Origin: Sipunculus nudus
Taxonomy: Eukaryota; Annelida; Sipuncula; Golfingiida; Sipunculidae
Assembly: GCA_026874595.1 (NCBI GenBank)
Contig: CM049321.1
Span: 182,479 to 246,478 of the forward strand
Reading direction: 5' to 3'
DNA: 64,000 nt
In this document: positions 10,747-21,450 of the stretch, piece by piece
How positions within the stretch are numbered: the first letter of the stretch is position 1
Layout: each line of letters begins with the position of its first letter
The notes under the pieces: model-generated
What the model saw: the letters and a program-made list of their open reading frames with translations, nothing else
What the model was told of the DNA's origin: nothing
Databases searched by the model: none
Made by a program: the position numbers and the translations under genes

Positions 10747-12247
10747 GCAGTCCCAAGAATGACCTTATTTCTTTTTTTGTTGTTGGTCTCTCTGTATTCT
10801 GCACTTTGTCAAGTAATAATTGATCAGTTGCAAGTTTACCCCTACCAACCTTATGACCAAGAAATCCACGGTCAAGGAAACCAAAACAGCATTTGCTTGG
10901 TATGGCTGCTAAGTTCGCCTCTTTCAGGATTCTGAAAACCTGCTCAAGCAGAGTCAAGTGTTCTGACCATGACTCAGTATGACAGAGCACATCATCAATA
11001 AAACAACATACGCCATTTACATCAGAAAATAATTTTCTCATCATACGGGTGAATTGGGCTGGAGCTAGGACAAGACCGAATGGCATATATTTAAACTGGT
11101 ATTGTGCATCTGGAGTCACAAATGCAGTTAATTTCTTTGACTGCTCTGACATTGGGATCTGCCAGTATCCCTTTGTCAGGTCCAGTTTTGAAAAGTAGGT
11201 GCTATTGTTCAGAGTCGCAAACATATCTTCAGGATTTGGTATTGGTTCCGGATCAAAAAGTATAATGCGGTTGAGTTTCCGGAAATCAACACAGAAACGT
11301 ACACTGTTGTCTTTTTTACGCACCATTACAACTGGAGATGCGTATCTCGAGTCTGATCTCTCTATTATCCCAAGGGATAGCATATCCTGAATCTCTTTTT
11401 GCATTGTCTCTCTCAATGCATAAGGGACTGGATATGGCTTAGAACGTACCGGCTGATCAGTAGTGACCTGGATGTCACATTCTATGACATGGGTTTTCTT
11501 TGGGATGTCAGTAAACACGCTTTCATACCTATCTATTAGACTAACCAGCTGATCTTTCTGCTCATGAGTGAGTTTGTCACATACCTGTATGTCAGGAGGA
11601 CCTTGCTTACGTACAACACTTGGCATGGGTATGATGGACATTCCATCATTTATCATCTCATCATCAAGACTCTGGTCTCCTGTACTGGAATCGGTTATAC
11701 TTGCAAGAGACATTGCTTCATTACAAGTGTCACACGGTAACTCAAACAAGCTCATCGCAGAAGAATCGGAATTTGTTCTCTCGACATACTTTTTCAGCAA
11801 ATTAATGTGAAACGATTTGACTTTACCTTTCATTTTGATCCTGTAATCACAGTCGTTGAATTTCTGTAGGACATCATATGGTCCTTTCAATTGCAGGAGC
11901 AACTTATTCCTATCTGTAGGAAGTAATACTAAGACCTTATCACCTACCTCTAAGGATCTGGGTTTTGCTCTCCTGTCATAGTATTCTTTATACCTGCCAG
12001 CTGCCTTGCTCAGCATCTGTTGTGCTAGGTCACAGGTGTCTGACAGTCGCTGTTTTAAATCAATCACATACTGGTATGTTGTTTTAATGTCAGAGTCAGT
12101 ACCTTCTTTGGTGAGTAGTTCTTTCAACACTTTCATGGGTCCTCTCACAGGCCTGCCATATAACAAATCAAAAGGGGAAAATCCGCCTAAAGATTCATGA
12201 GGAGATTCACGATAGGCGAATAGACAGGAGCCAAATAGCGGTCCCAA
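10709..12247 (-). pseudogene. Integrase C-terminus and reverse transcriptase of the Gmr1-like pol
   Basis: This 512-codon frame carries two functions in an unusual order. Residues about 8-155 are the integrase C-terminal part: LFAYRESPHESLGGFSPFDL, then KGPYDVLQKFNDCDYRI and HINLLKKY, the GPY/F module found in Ty3/gypsy integrases. Residues about 265-440 are the reverse transcriptase: PVRSKPYPVP, KKDNSVRFCVDFRKLN, SKLDLTKGYWQIPM, MPFGLVLAPAQFTRMM and the catalytic FIDD at about 416-419 (YxDD in most relatives). The linker of roughly 100 residues between them has no recognised domain. The frame breaks at 10717 in FYRKFIPNF. Two frame changes separate it from the integrase core upstream. Confidence 0.92.
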
Positions 12248-12476
12248 TCCCTGGGCTGTTCAGCACACATTCGTTTGAGCATTCTTTTGAGGCTGTCATT
12301 AAATTTTCTACAAGTCCATTACAACGTGGATTGTAGGGTGTAGTTGTCAACTGTCTAATGCTGAGTAATCTGCTTACCTCGCGCATTATGGAGGACGTGA
12401 ACTGGCTGCCCATATCTGTCAAAACTTCCTCAGGTATGCCAAGTCTACTATATATGTCAAGTAAGGCCTCAGCCAC
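12207..12476 (-). pseudogene. Integrase catalytic core (second half) of the Gmr1-like pol
   Basis: This frame continues the integrase core: AEALLDIYSRLGIPEEVLTD with the second catalytic Asp, then GSQFTSSIMREVSRLL, and the catalytic Glu in CNGLVEN exactly 35 residues after the Asp (D35E spacing). The first Asp is in RISLDLVGPI on the upstream frame. Between the two, around 12480-12500, about twenty bases seem to be missing and the frame changes. Beyond NGLVEN the correct reading moves to a third frame near 12310, then to the frame at 12247. Confidence 0.88.
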
Positions 12477-14368
12477 AGATACCGTGTAGCGTAGTTCATT
12501 GCTGTTAAGATAAATCGCTTACCTGTGTCTGATGCAGGGAAAATCGGGCCCACCAAATCCAGGGAAATGCGCTTGAAGGGTTGGTCTATCAGAGGCACTC
12601 TTCCCAACGGGACTCTAGTAACCTTACCCTTTTGTATAGTCCTTTGACCAATATCACAAGATTTACAGAATTGTGAGACATCGGCATGAACACCAGGCCA
12701 AAAGAACTGAGAGCTAACTCTTGCCAAAGTGCGAGCAATGCCTTGGTGACCAGACATTAGGCCTTCATGGGCCAACTTCATAATGTCTGCCCTGTAACAT
12801 TTCGGAACAATAAACTGGGTTTGGGACTCACCTGTATTATATTTGTCTGCCCGCAGACGCACTAAAGCTCCGTTTTTCATGGCAAACTGACATTGCCCAT
12901 CTTGAACCTGAAAAATTTTATCCCATAGGTGCGAAATAGAATGATCATTCTTCTGAGCATCAAGAAAGTCTGAGCGACCAACTGCAGAAATCGGGCTCGG
13001 AACAGAGAGAGGCTTTGGAGTCTTACCTTTATTCTTAGCCATGGCCCTTGTTTCTACTGCACTAGCAACATCAAGAGCTAGGGGTGTATCTATAAGAGGA
13101 GAGATCCAACTGGTATCTGGACATTGTGGCTCTCTTGCACCCTTAATATTACCTACCATCAGGTCATAAACTGGGTTGTCAACACACAGTGCCTCTACTT
13201 CTCCTGTAAAGAATGGAGTATTCACCTTTACCTGTGCCAGTGGAAAGGTTCTCACTGTTCCATCTATAAGTATACATGTCTGGGTCTTCCCAGTCATTTG
13301 TTGTGGTAAAACCAAGGCAGACCGTACTACGGCACTGCTACACCCGGTGTCTCTTAAAACCGACACTTCACAGTTGGAAATAACACCTTTACAAGTAGGC
13401 ATGCCAGTTGGATGACTTTCGGGCTTACCAACAGTAGGCTGACATGACACATTAAGGATCTCCAGCTCCCTTTTACTTTGAATATCCGGTAGCATTTCTG
13501 TTGGGAAAGTATCAGGCAAACAGGCATTACCTTCAGATGGTACCTTACCTGTGAGCTTTAAAGCCTCCTTGACGGCTTTCTCCACCGCTTTATCAACTGC
13601 CTTACCTACTGCGTGATCCACTGCTTCGGCGATAGCATATGGCTGGTCCATAGCCTGAAAAGCATGAATGGATCCTCTAGGCTTTTTTGGCAGTTTGCAT
13701 TGAAATGACTTGTGACCTTCACCTCCACAATTAAAGCATTTAAGGATAGATGAACTAGCAGTAGGAGTAGAGGGATGCTTCTTACCTTGTTCAGAATACT
13801 TGAATCCACTCTTCTCAAGTGGTTTCTCATTTTGTTTGAGACTAGTATGTTGTTTGTGGAAAGAAGTAAAACTGCCATGACCATGAGCATCTACAAACCT
13901 CTCTGCAGTTTCAGTCATTGAGTCAATGTTATGGCAGTCCCGCTCACGCAAGAAAATAGACAGTTCCTTGGAACATGAGTTCAGGAATTGCTCCCGTAAC
14001 AAAAGGTCTACTAGAGACTCATAAGATCGCTCAATCCCTGAAAGTCTTACCCAATTGTCAAAATAACCACTGATTCTGGCAACAAATTGCAATGTGGATC
14101 CCTGCTTTTCCGGCCTACATGTTCGAAACTTTGTCCGATAGCCTTCTTCAGTCATTTGGTACCGTTTAAGTAAAGCTAACTTAAGCCTGTCATTATCTGA
14201 AGCATCAGCAGAGGGAAGACGTGTATAAACCTCAAGTGACTTACCTTTTAGTAAAGCACCAAGTCGAATATCCCAATCCTTTTTCTCCCATTCCTGACCT
14301 TCAGCAAACCTTTCAAATCGCTCCAGATAGGCATCCATTCTGTCGCGACTATCCTCAAAGGCTGGCAT
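12419..14368 (-). pseudogene. gag, protease and integrase N-terminus of the Gmr1-like element
   Basis: A 649-codon frame. Residues about 1-165 form the helical gag region (MPAFEDSRDRMDAYLERFER; VDLLLREQFLNSCSKELSIF), similar to the SCAN domain, which is thought to derive from Gmr1-like gag. A CCHC zinc knuckle, CFNCGGEGHKSFQC, is at 211-224. An Ala/Val/Lys-rich heptad-like stretch follows at 248-272. The aspartic protease has DTGCS at 340-344 and DLMVGN at about 402-407. Integrase begins with the HHCC zinc finger (H534, H541, C568, C571) and the first catalytic Asp at 604. The frame is lost soon after NYATRY. Gag, protease and integrase are fused in one frame without a frameshift signal between them. 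The true gag start is upstream near 14642. Confidence 0.92.
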
Positions 14369-14379
14369 TTTAAATAAGT

Positions 14380-14642
14380 CATACCTGAAGGTTTTACTTG
14401 AGTTTGGGGAGGGGGACTATTTTCAGCAAGTTGTAATTTTAATTTCATCATTTCAATTTCATAATCTTGAGCTTCCTTTTCTCTTACATTTTCCCGTTCT
14501 CTTGCTCTATCAGCTCGCTCTAGTTCACTCTGCTTTTTTGAGTAGCTATGCGATTACTCTTACTGACCACAAATTGTTTAAGATCTTCTCCCATGTAACC
14601 TAACTTTTCTCCCATAGAAAACAATTCCCTTAACTCCTCCAT
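14380..14642 (-). pseudogene. Gag N-terminal part of the Gmr1-like element
   Basis: An ATG at 14642 on the minus strand starts MEELRELFSMGEKLGYMGED, which looks like a natural gag start with a helical charged N-terminus. The frame ends in a stop near 14520, while the coding signal continues in another frame as an Arg/Glu-rich coiled-coil-like stretch (ELERADRARERENVREKEAQ) and MMKLKLQLAENSPPP to about 14380. A further frame change joins the main gag frame at 14368. Two small indels would explain this. Confidence 0.65.
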
Positions 14643-15180
14643 GGTTATCATTAAAACACACACTGACAGTGCAACAGTAGTCAAAACCAATATGCTGATA
14701 TGCATCACCTTAAACTCACTAGATTCAGTCAATATAATTTCCATTATCCATATGCCTTAGCAAATATCCAGTGAAATGTGCCGTAGCAACACGACAAATA
14801 ACCGTTACCTCTTCACGGTAACAAACAGAGGCCTTAGCCGTAAATCTGCCTTTTCCTTAGGCACAACCATTCAATTTCTGCTGGACAAGACATTGACAAA
14901 AAAGATACAGCTTACCACCGTAGTGAGACTCAGCTGTACCCCAGCCAAAGCTGTAATCACCAGGGTATTAGCCTGACCTTGAGGAGTTGGCCTCTTTCTG
15001 TAGAAAACATAAAAACAGCCACAACAATCTGGCTACCATTATATCACTCAAGGCTTTCTCATATTCCAATTACAGAAGATAGACCACTGTCTAGACCTGT
15101 TATAGTCTCATATGTATATACTGGGCATATAGTCTTGGTGAATGAGTCAAAATTTCTTACTCTGATCCTCGAAAAAGAGG
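14643..15180 (-). other. 5' untranslated leader of the Gmr1-like element
   Basis: Roughly 540 bp between the primer binding site and the probable gag ATG. No domain on either strand. Such leaders normally contain the packaging signal, but none can be identified here. Confidence 0.5.
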
Positions 15181-15198
15181 ATCCTGGCACGCTCGCCA
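15181..15198 (-). promoter_or_regulatory. tRNA primer binding site of the Gmr1-like element
   Basis: One base inside the 5' LTR the minus strand reads TGGCGAGCGTGCCAGGAT. This is complementary to a tRNA 3' end of the form ...CACGCTCG-CCA. The G discriminator base next to CCA suggests a serine tRNA, but the exact tRNA cannot be settled without the host tRNA set. Confidence 0.7.
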
Positions 15199-15199
15199 A

Positions 15200-16494
15200 T
15201 GTCAAGGTCGCAGCTCCAGGTTTATCATTTAAGCCTGAAGTACCTTGTTTCCAGTTCTTTTTATGACTGACTCATGCCTCAAAAACTCACCAAGATATCA
15301 TCTTGTACCAGTTTATACAACAGAGACCATAACACAAGACTAACGTAACAAATGAATTTATTAAATTATGTACAGCTTTGGAATGTCTGGACTGAGTGGT
15401 ATCCCTCCCTGGTACACTAAGGGCGGCTTTTTGGACTCACTCGTGATGCGTACCGGCAGAAACCACGGAATCACTGTACATGGGCTCTAGCCTAGAAAGA
15501 GACAGAAGGGCAAGACTTTTGAATGCCCTGGGACCATAAATATTATAAAGATAAAAGAAAATATACCAAAAAATTTGTTTTACTTGTTCGGTAGGAGTGA
15601 AAACCACCATATCAAATTTATCCTTGATACGACCTGGGGCTGGGTCTTCCAGACTTACAGTGACTTAGTATAGTAGTAAAGTAAAATAACTGAGTTACTG
15701 ACCAGACTTAGATATATTTTATAATAATAACTATACAAGCCACACAAAGCAAGTTCTGTCATTGCTTAATGAGAAATTATTGCATATAAGGCTCACCATG
15801 CCATAAGACCCTCAGAGTGCATTGCAGAATCAGGGTTGTGACTTCACCAACATCTCTCTGGTTTTGGCATCAGCCAGGGTTGCTTGTGTCCACAGCAATC
15901 TTGTCGGATTCAGCCTGGGTTGCTTGTGACGTCCCACAATAGTGAAGGTTTATGATGCTTATGGTGAAATAGAGTCCACAGTTGGCTATCTTCTGCAAGA
16001 AGAATATCTGCATGGCCAAGTCAAGGCCTAGTTTGAGTCCAGCAAATTTCAAATCACACCTTCACAGTTTGAGTGTTAGTGGCCAACTGACTGAAAATGC
16101 AGCTCGGCTTTGCCTTCACAATTATTCTCAAAAGAGACAGAACTTGCCAGTAAAAGCATTGTGGCATATTATATGAAGAAAACAGTGGAAAATCCCCTCA
16201 ACAGTGGGCACAAGGGGTGGTAGCTGGCCAGGCTAGAAATAGGAACGTCCGTGAAAAGGTCATTGTAAAGTAACACATTCTTTCATGGATGACTGGACAC
16301 AGGAGAATGGGTATTACCTGGCCAAGACACCATTAGTTTAACACTAGCAATTGTTCCAGTTATGAGGAAAACCTTGTTAAATTCATTGTGTTTGAACCGG
16401 GGTGTCTTCTCAACCAAGTGGTAAGGGTGGCAGTATAGGGATGGACTTAAGGGGGAAATAGGGTAAACAATGGTACAGATGCGATTCTGTGACA
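15200..16494 (-). repeat. 5' LTR of the Gmr1-like element
   Basis: 1295 bp, TG...CA ends, nearly identical to 8697-9991. It would hold the promoter (U3) for minus-strand transcription into gag. The same 60-aa open frame as in the other LTR is present, with no recognisable domain. Confidence 0.95.
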
Positions 16495-16499
16495 GACAG
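16495..16499. repeat. Target site duplication, right (GACAG)
   Basis: Matches 8692-8696 exactly and directly follows the LTR end at 16494. Confidence 0.9.
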
Positions 16500-17334
16500 A
16501 ATATTCGACTAAAGAAAGGATTTTAGCTCAGCTGACTATAAGTCATCTCAGCTATAGTCATGGTTCTTTGTCCGTTCGGCCGTTAACAGGGCACGTTTTG
16601 AAACCATTAGACCTACGAATCCAAAATTTCGTATACAGTTAGATGTCCCCAAAACCTCCTACCATAACAAAAATTTGGTAACTAGGTCTTAGGTCCCCAA
16701 GGTATAAATGAAAAACCTCAAAATTAGAACTGATTTCAGCCATTATTTTTAGTTATTAGCAATAATAAAAATCAGTACTTTAAATGTTGTCCACCTTCCT
16801 TATACGCACTGTTGATTTAATTTTTACGGCATGTATACATAAGGATTTAATCCTTTTAAATCCCTTTTAAATCTGCTTTTTTTCAAAAGTAATTGATCGA
16901 AAAGATTATCTTTTATTCAAGTTTTGAGACACCATGTCTAGTATTACTTGCATCAGCCCACCGAGTGCAACAGTGGTGTGTAGTGGATGATGTTAAGTAA
17001 TCACTCCTCACTTCAGGCAGCTTAGCTTGCTGGGCTTTAATTAGGTCTAGCCTGGCTTCCCCTCTGCACCCTTCCCCTATTCCTAGTACTTTAACTGTGT
17101 TAAAGTACGTACACAAAGTTCACATTTTACTGTGCCCACAAAGTGGCGTATTGCTATAAAAGTGTGGAGCATTCCATAAATTTTTCTTGCCATGCATACT
17201 ATTGGTTCACTTAATAAAGAATCTGGGCACACTTTCATGGAATTTAATCTTTAAACTGTATTTCGAATTATTAATTATATTTACACATTTTTTTATCAAA
17301 TATATCCTTTGGAATAACTCCTTTGCCCAAAAAC
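16500..17334. other. Non-coding stretch next to the retrotransposon
   Basis: Continues the host sequence interrupted by the element. No exon found. A/T-rich blocks such as 'ggatttaatccttttaaatcc' occur near 16850. Confidence 0.5.
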
Positions 17335-19325
17335 CTTTGTCCCTAATTGCATGATTAAATGGTTTACGCTGTATATTACAGTAAAATATAAACTTATTAG
17401 ATTTTGTTTATGCTCATTTGAAGATGTACAATTCCTTTTTTTACAGTACTTTATTTAAGTCAATAAATGAAATGTGTATTAGTAGACACCAGATGAACTC
17501 CACTTCCTTCCTTATTCTATATTTAACAGGGTTTTATATATTCCTAGTTGATATTTAAAACATGTATTACTTTCACATAGTTAAAATACAGAAAGCTTTA
17601 CAAATATTTGAACATGAGAGGCTCCTGCATCTCAAATTTAATGTAGTCCAAAAAGTGCCATCTGGATTTTGTGTTGCATTCATATTTTTAGTATTTGATT
17701 ATCACAAAATAGCAAGGCCATCTTAGCTTTTCAAGTGCTAATATGTGAAAATAGAAGTTTATGTTGCATTTGCTAAAATTTTACAAAATTCAGCTGAGTG
17801 AGGTTTCAAATTAAATACTCTGTAAAATTGAAATGTTTTAAACTTAACTCACACAGCAGAAAAAAGCCTTGGGGTTTTATCTAAATTTTCTATTGATATA
17901 AAAATATATTCTGCATCTGCGGTAGGTGTGCTGGAATAAACTGACTTAAATTAAATACTTAAATTAAACTAAAACGCTTATAAATTAAGACATAATTCTC
18001 CAAATAGAGTTTATATTTACCAAAATGTAGGGAATCTGCTTAGCTTTCAGAAAATGCATACTTTAAGGGGTCCTAGTCATTGGATTGTTCAATGCAAATG
18101 AAAAACCTAAACAAAGTCAGGTCATGCGTAGGGCAACAGTCTTGCAACCTTAAATGCTTGCACAAGACTAAACGTAAAACAAGACTACCAGAGGTCACGC
18201 GCTTGTCGGAAAAACTCTGACCCAGATAGGAAGACAGGTAACCATTGCAAGTCATAAAGATGACAAAGAGGAAGAAAATGGGCCATAGTTTGTAAAGAAT
18301 GGACCAATATTGATGAAGTTTTGATGGAAATAATAATTTGACGTGTTTTCGTGACATTGATTTTGAACTTTGACCTATTTAAAAATACACATTCAGCTTC
18401 AAGAAATCGTTCTGATAGGCAGTAGGTAAAAGTTACAAATTGATTCCTGGTAGAATGCTATATAACAGAGAACCGGCAAGAAGGCAAAATTGAGAACAGC
18501 ATACAGACAGACAGCCATTTTGACAAAGTGACTGAATGCTTAGACCAGTTGACTAGACTAGATTATGCAGAAGACAAAGGTGAAAAAAATGTGCGAAAGC
18601 TTGTGAAGATATGACCAGAATTGACAAATTTATGAGGAAAATAATATTTTGAAGTGTTTTGGAGTGACAGAAATTCTCATAAAGTAACACAAAGCTGAGA
18701 CCAAGTTTTAAAGAAGTCCAAGAGGATGAAAATAAAGTATAGTTTATGTAATGAAAGATTATTTTTTTCAGAGATATAGCACAAAATGATATGTTATTGT
18801 GTATCGAGTTCAACGACCCCTAGCGCCCATTTCCCGAAAATTGAAAATCACCTTCGGGATATTAGTGTATGACATACGAAGTCCAGGTTTCAAAAGGAAT
18901 CCTGCAAAACTGTGGCCTGTAGAATGGTATATGTAAGACACAAGAAGCATCAAGATGGCAAAACTGAGAATAACTGACAGACAACCAGACATACTGACAA
19001 AGTGACACAAGGTTGAAACCAGATGACTAAACCAAGTTATGGAAAAGACTCAGAGGAAGAAAATAAGCTATAATTTATGTAATTCAGGTTTATAGTTTCG
19101 GAAATAGGGCCATAAATAATATGATTAAGTGTTTCAAGTGCAGCGCCCCTGCTGGCTATTTTTCGAAAAAGAAAAACATCACTTTCTTAATAAGTACAAG
19201 ACATAAGATTTATAAGTTTCGAAAGGATTTCTGTAAAAATGTGGCCTGTAGAATGCTATATGTAAGCCTCAAGAACCAACCAAAAGCGAAACTGAAAACA
19301 ACTGATAGACAGACAGATATACTGT
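17335..19325. repeat. Unclassified dispersed repeat (copy B)
   Basis: Matches copy A in two parts (17335-17800 with 4085-4545; 18060-18780 with 4977-5760) and copy C at 20640-20925 with its 17855-18125 section. It has internal sub-repeats, e.g. 'tttgacaaagtgac' and 'ggcctgtagaatg' recurring near 18490-18990 and 19250. It ends where LINE sequence begins at about 19325. No coding frame is convincing. Confidence 0.8.
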
Positions 19326-20637
19326 TTTCATTAGAAAGAAGAAACTATAGCAACAAGTGTATAAGTAAGATTCAAATAAATAAAGGTGTAGTTACTGAAA
19401 ATAAAAGTATACTAAAAGAATGTATACAATTTTATGAAAACCTCTATAAATCAACAACGATGAAAATACAAATTATCATGAGCTGTTTTTAATCAGAAAA
19501 ACATTCCACAGGTATCTGAAATAGAAAATCATAATTTAGATTTGGACATTACATGTGATGAATGTTACAGAGCATTAACGGAAATGAAATCTTGTAAAAT
19601 CCCTGGGCTAGATGGATTCGGAATTTTACAATTCGAATTACAATCGAATTTTGGAGCGATTTAAGACACTCCTTTATGGAATCAATTAATCATTCAACTA
19701 TGGCCTTTTACCAACTGAACAAAGAAGAGCCGCTATCTGTTTAATGCCTAAGAAAGGAAAGGAATAAATGTTTATTACTCCCAACAGACTATAAAATTAT
19801 TACATCAGTACCGGCAAATCGGTTAATACCATTATAACTAGAACTCGTTCACGGCGATCAGAATGGTTTTATAAAGGGGTGATATATGGGGGGAAATATT
19901 CGCATAATTCAAGATATGTTACACATTACAAAATGCAAAACAAATGGAGGGCATAATAGTACAAATAGATTTCGAAAAAGCTTATGACACCCTTGAATTC
20001 AATTATATCGAAAAAGCCTTGAGGAGTTTTGATATCGGAGAAACGTTTCGACGATTGATCTATGTACATGTACTTTATAATATTATATCCAGTTGTGTGA
20101 CCAATCTTTCCAACTTGTTCTCACCGCAGAGGAATGTTAGGTAAGGTTGCCTTTGTCACCTTTTCTATTTGTCCTGGTAACTGAATGGTTTTCCATTCAT
20201 ATACGTAACAACACTTATATACAAGGTACAAAAATAGGAAACAGAAATAAAATTGTATCAATTTACAGATGATACTTCTTGTTTCTTAGCAAATGAATAC
20301 TCAGGTAAAGAATTGTTAAGAAGTTTATCGAAATTCGGTTTGTGCTCTGGTTTAAAAGCTAATTTAGACAAAACAGAGGCAAAGTGCCTTGGAGAAACAG
20401 AAGGGAAAGAGGATTGAGATCTCCCTGTCAGATGGTGTTCAGACCATTTCAAGTGTCTGGGTATAACCGTGGCGGATGATAAAAGTACTACTTCGACACT
20501 AAATTTTAACGAAAAATAAGAAAATCTATAAAAGAGGCTCAACAAATAGAGGCGAAGAAATTTAACATTAGAAGGACGTATTTTAGTAATCAAACCTCTG
20601 GCTATTTCTCAATTAATATACATGATATCAGTCGAAA
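19325..20637 (+). pseudogene. LINE reverse transcriptase fragment (L1/Tx1-like), dead
   Basis: Scattered over all three + frames is the RT of a non-LTR retrotransposon. Visible in order: FSLERRNYSNKCISKIQINK (19330s), ALTEMKSCKIPGLDGF (about 19575), GGNIRIIQDMLHITK (about 19890), IVQIDFEKAYDTLEFNYIEK (19950s, with a catalytic Asp), GCPLSPFLFVLVTEW (about 20145), the catalytic FTDD (20262-20273; FADD in most relatives), then GLKANLDKTEAKCLG and ILVIKPLAISQLIYM (about 20580-20620). Several frameshifts and stops disable it. It lacks the endonuclease and the 3' end, so it is an internal fragment set between two copies of the unclassified repeat, not a standard 5'-truncated insertion. Confidence 0.85.
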
Positions 20638-20639
20638 TT

Positions 20640-21450
20640 TTTAAATATAACTCACACAGCAGAAAAAAACCCTTGGGATTTTCATCTAAATTTTCTATTA
20701 ATATAAAAATATATTCTGCATCTGCTTTATATGTGCTGGAATAAACTGATTTTTACTAAATACTTAAATTAACTAAAACGCTTATAAATTAAGACATAAT
20801 TCTCCAAATAGAGTTTATATTTACCAAAATGTAGAAAGTTAGCTTTCAGAAAATTTATACTTTAAGGGGTTCTCAAGCATTGGACTGTTCAATGCAAATG
20901 GAAAACCTAAACAAAGTCAGGCCAGTCCAACATGCTTGCCGTAATCGAAAATTTCCGGTAAGCAATAAACTACTGCATTTCAGAACTGTATATCTTGATG
21001 CTTGGTCTCTATTTGGCAGCATTATACATAAATGACAACTATGGCCATGCAAGTCCATCAAAGATCAAGCCTGCTACTGATGATGAATGTATTAAAAAGC
21101 TGAATCTCCCTAAAGAGCATTGGCTTACCAAACACATCTCTGCTTTAACTGATGGCGCTGGTTTTAGCATCCAGATAACTGATGATTACAATCACCGTTT
21201 ATCATCGATACGTTTTATTCACTCAGATTGTATGGTGCATTAGAAACAAAGAGATAAACATATTTGAACAGGCTCGACACCTTATGCTTACAGTCTACTA
21301 CACCATTTAGGCCAGTGGAATATTCCGGAATTTTTTCAAAGGCTCATGATTAATTAATATCAAATCCATGGGCGTTGAGGCCCTATCAAATAATTATATC
21401 CCTCTTATTAAATTAATCTGAATATCATTAAAAAAGAATTTCCCATAACC
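20640..21450. repeat. Unclassified dispersed repeat (copy C)
   Basis: Its first 285 bp match 17855-18125 (copy B) and its later 480 bp match 5770-6200 (copy A). It contains the best-preserved open frame of this family (see 20995-21243). Confidence 0.8.
20995..21243 (+). CDS. 82-aa open frame inside the dispersed repeat, unknown function
   Basis: The frame includes LGLYLAALYINDNYGHASPS, then ATDDECIKKLNLPKEHWLTK and ALTDGAGFSIQITDDYNHR. Composition is protein-like and the copy at about 5850-6010 keeps similar peptide (PATDDACIKKSNLPKEH) despite a stop. I do not recognise the family. It may be a remnant of a transposon protein or a captured host exon. There is no sign of splice sites or of a signal peptide. 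Peptide-like sequence also continues after the stop in other frames (for example MGVEALSNNYIP near 21370), suggesting that the original coding region was longer. Confidence 0.35.
   Translation: MMLGLYLAALYINDNYGHASPSKIKPATDDECIKKLNLPKEHWLTKHISALTDGAGFSIQITDDYNHRLSSIRFIHSDCMVH

Larger units (their letters stand above)
8697..16494 (-). mobile_element. Gmr1-like Ty3/gypsy LTR retrotransposon, complete but mutated
   Basis: A 7798-bp element lies on the minus strand. It has two 1295-bp LTRs (15200-16494 is the 5' LTR, 8697-9991 the 3' LTR), TG/CA ends with a TGTCA/TGACA inverted repeat, and a 5-bp target duplication GACAG at 8692-8696 and 16495-16499. Reading along the minus strand, the domains are gag with a SCAN-like helical region and CCHC knuckle, protease (DTG), integrase (HHCC, D,D35E, GPY), then RT and RNase H. 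Integrase upstream of RT is unusual for Ty3/gypsy and is the hallmark of Gmr1-like elements. The two LTRs differ at roughly 17-18 of 1295 positions with no indels seen, so insertion is fairly recent, yet the coding region has several frameshifts and a stop. It probably depends on active relatives to move. Confidence 0.93.

Noticed and set aside
11199-12200. Plus-strand open frames opposite the retrotransposon pol
   Set aside because: Antisense shadows of the RT and integrase coding sequence.
19121-19492. 123-aa plus-strand frame as a single gene
   Set aside because: It is a chance fusion of the dispersed repeat with the start of the LINE fragment.
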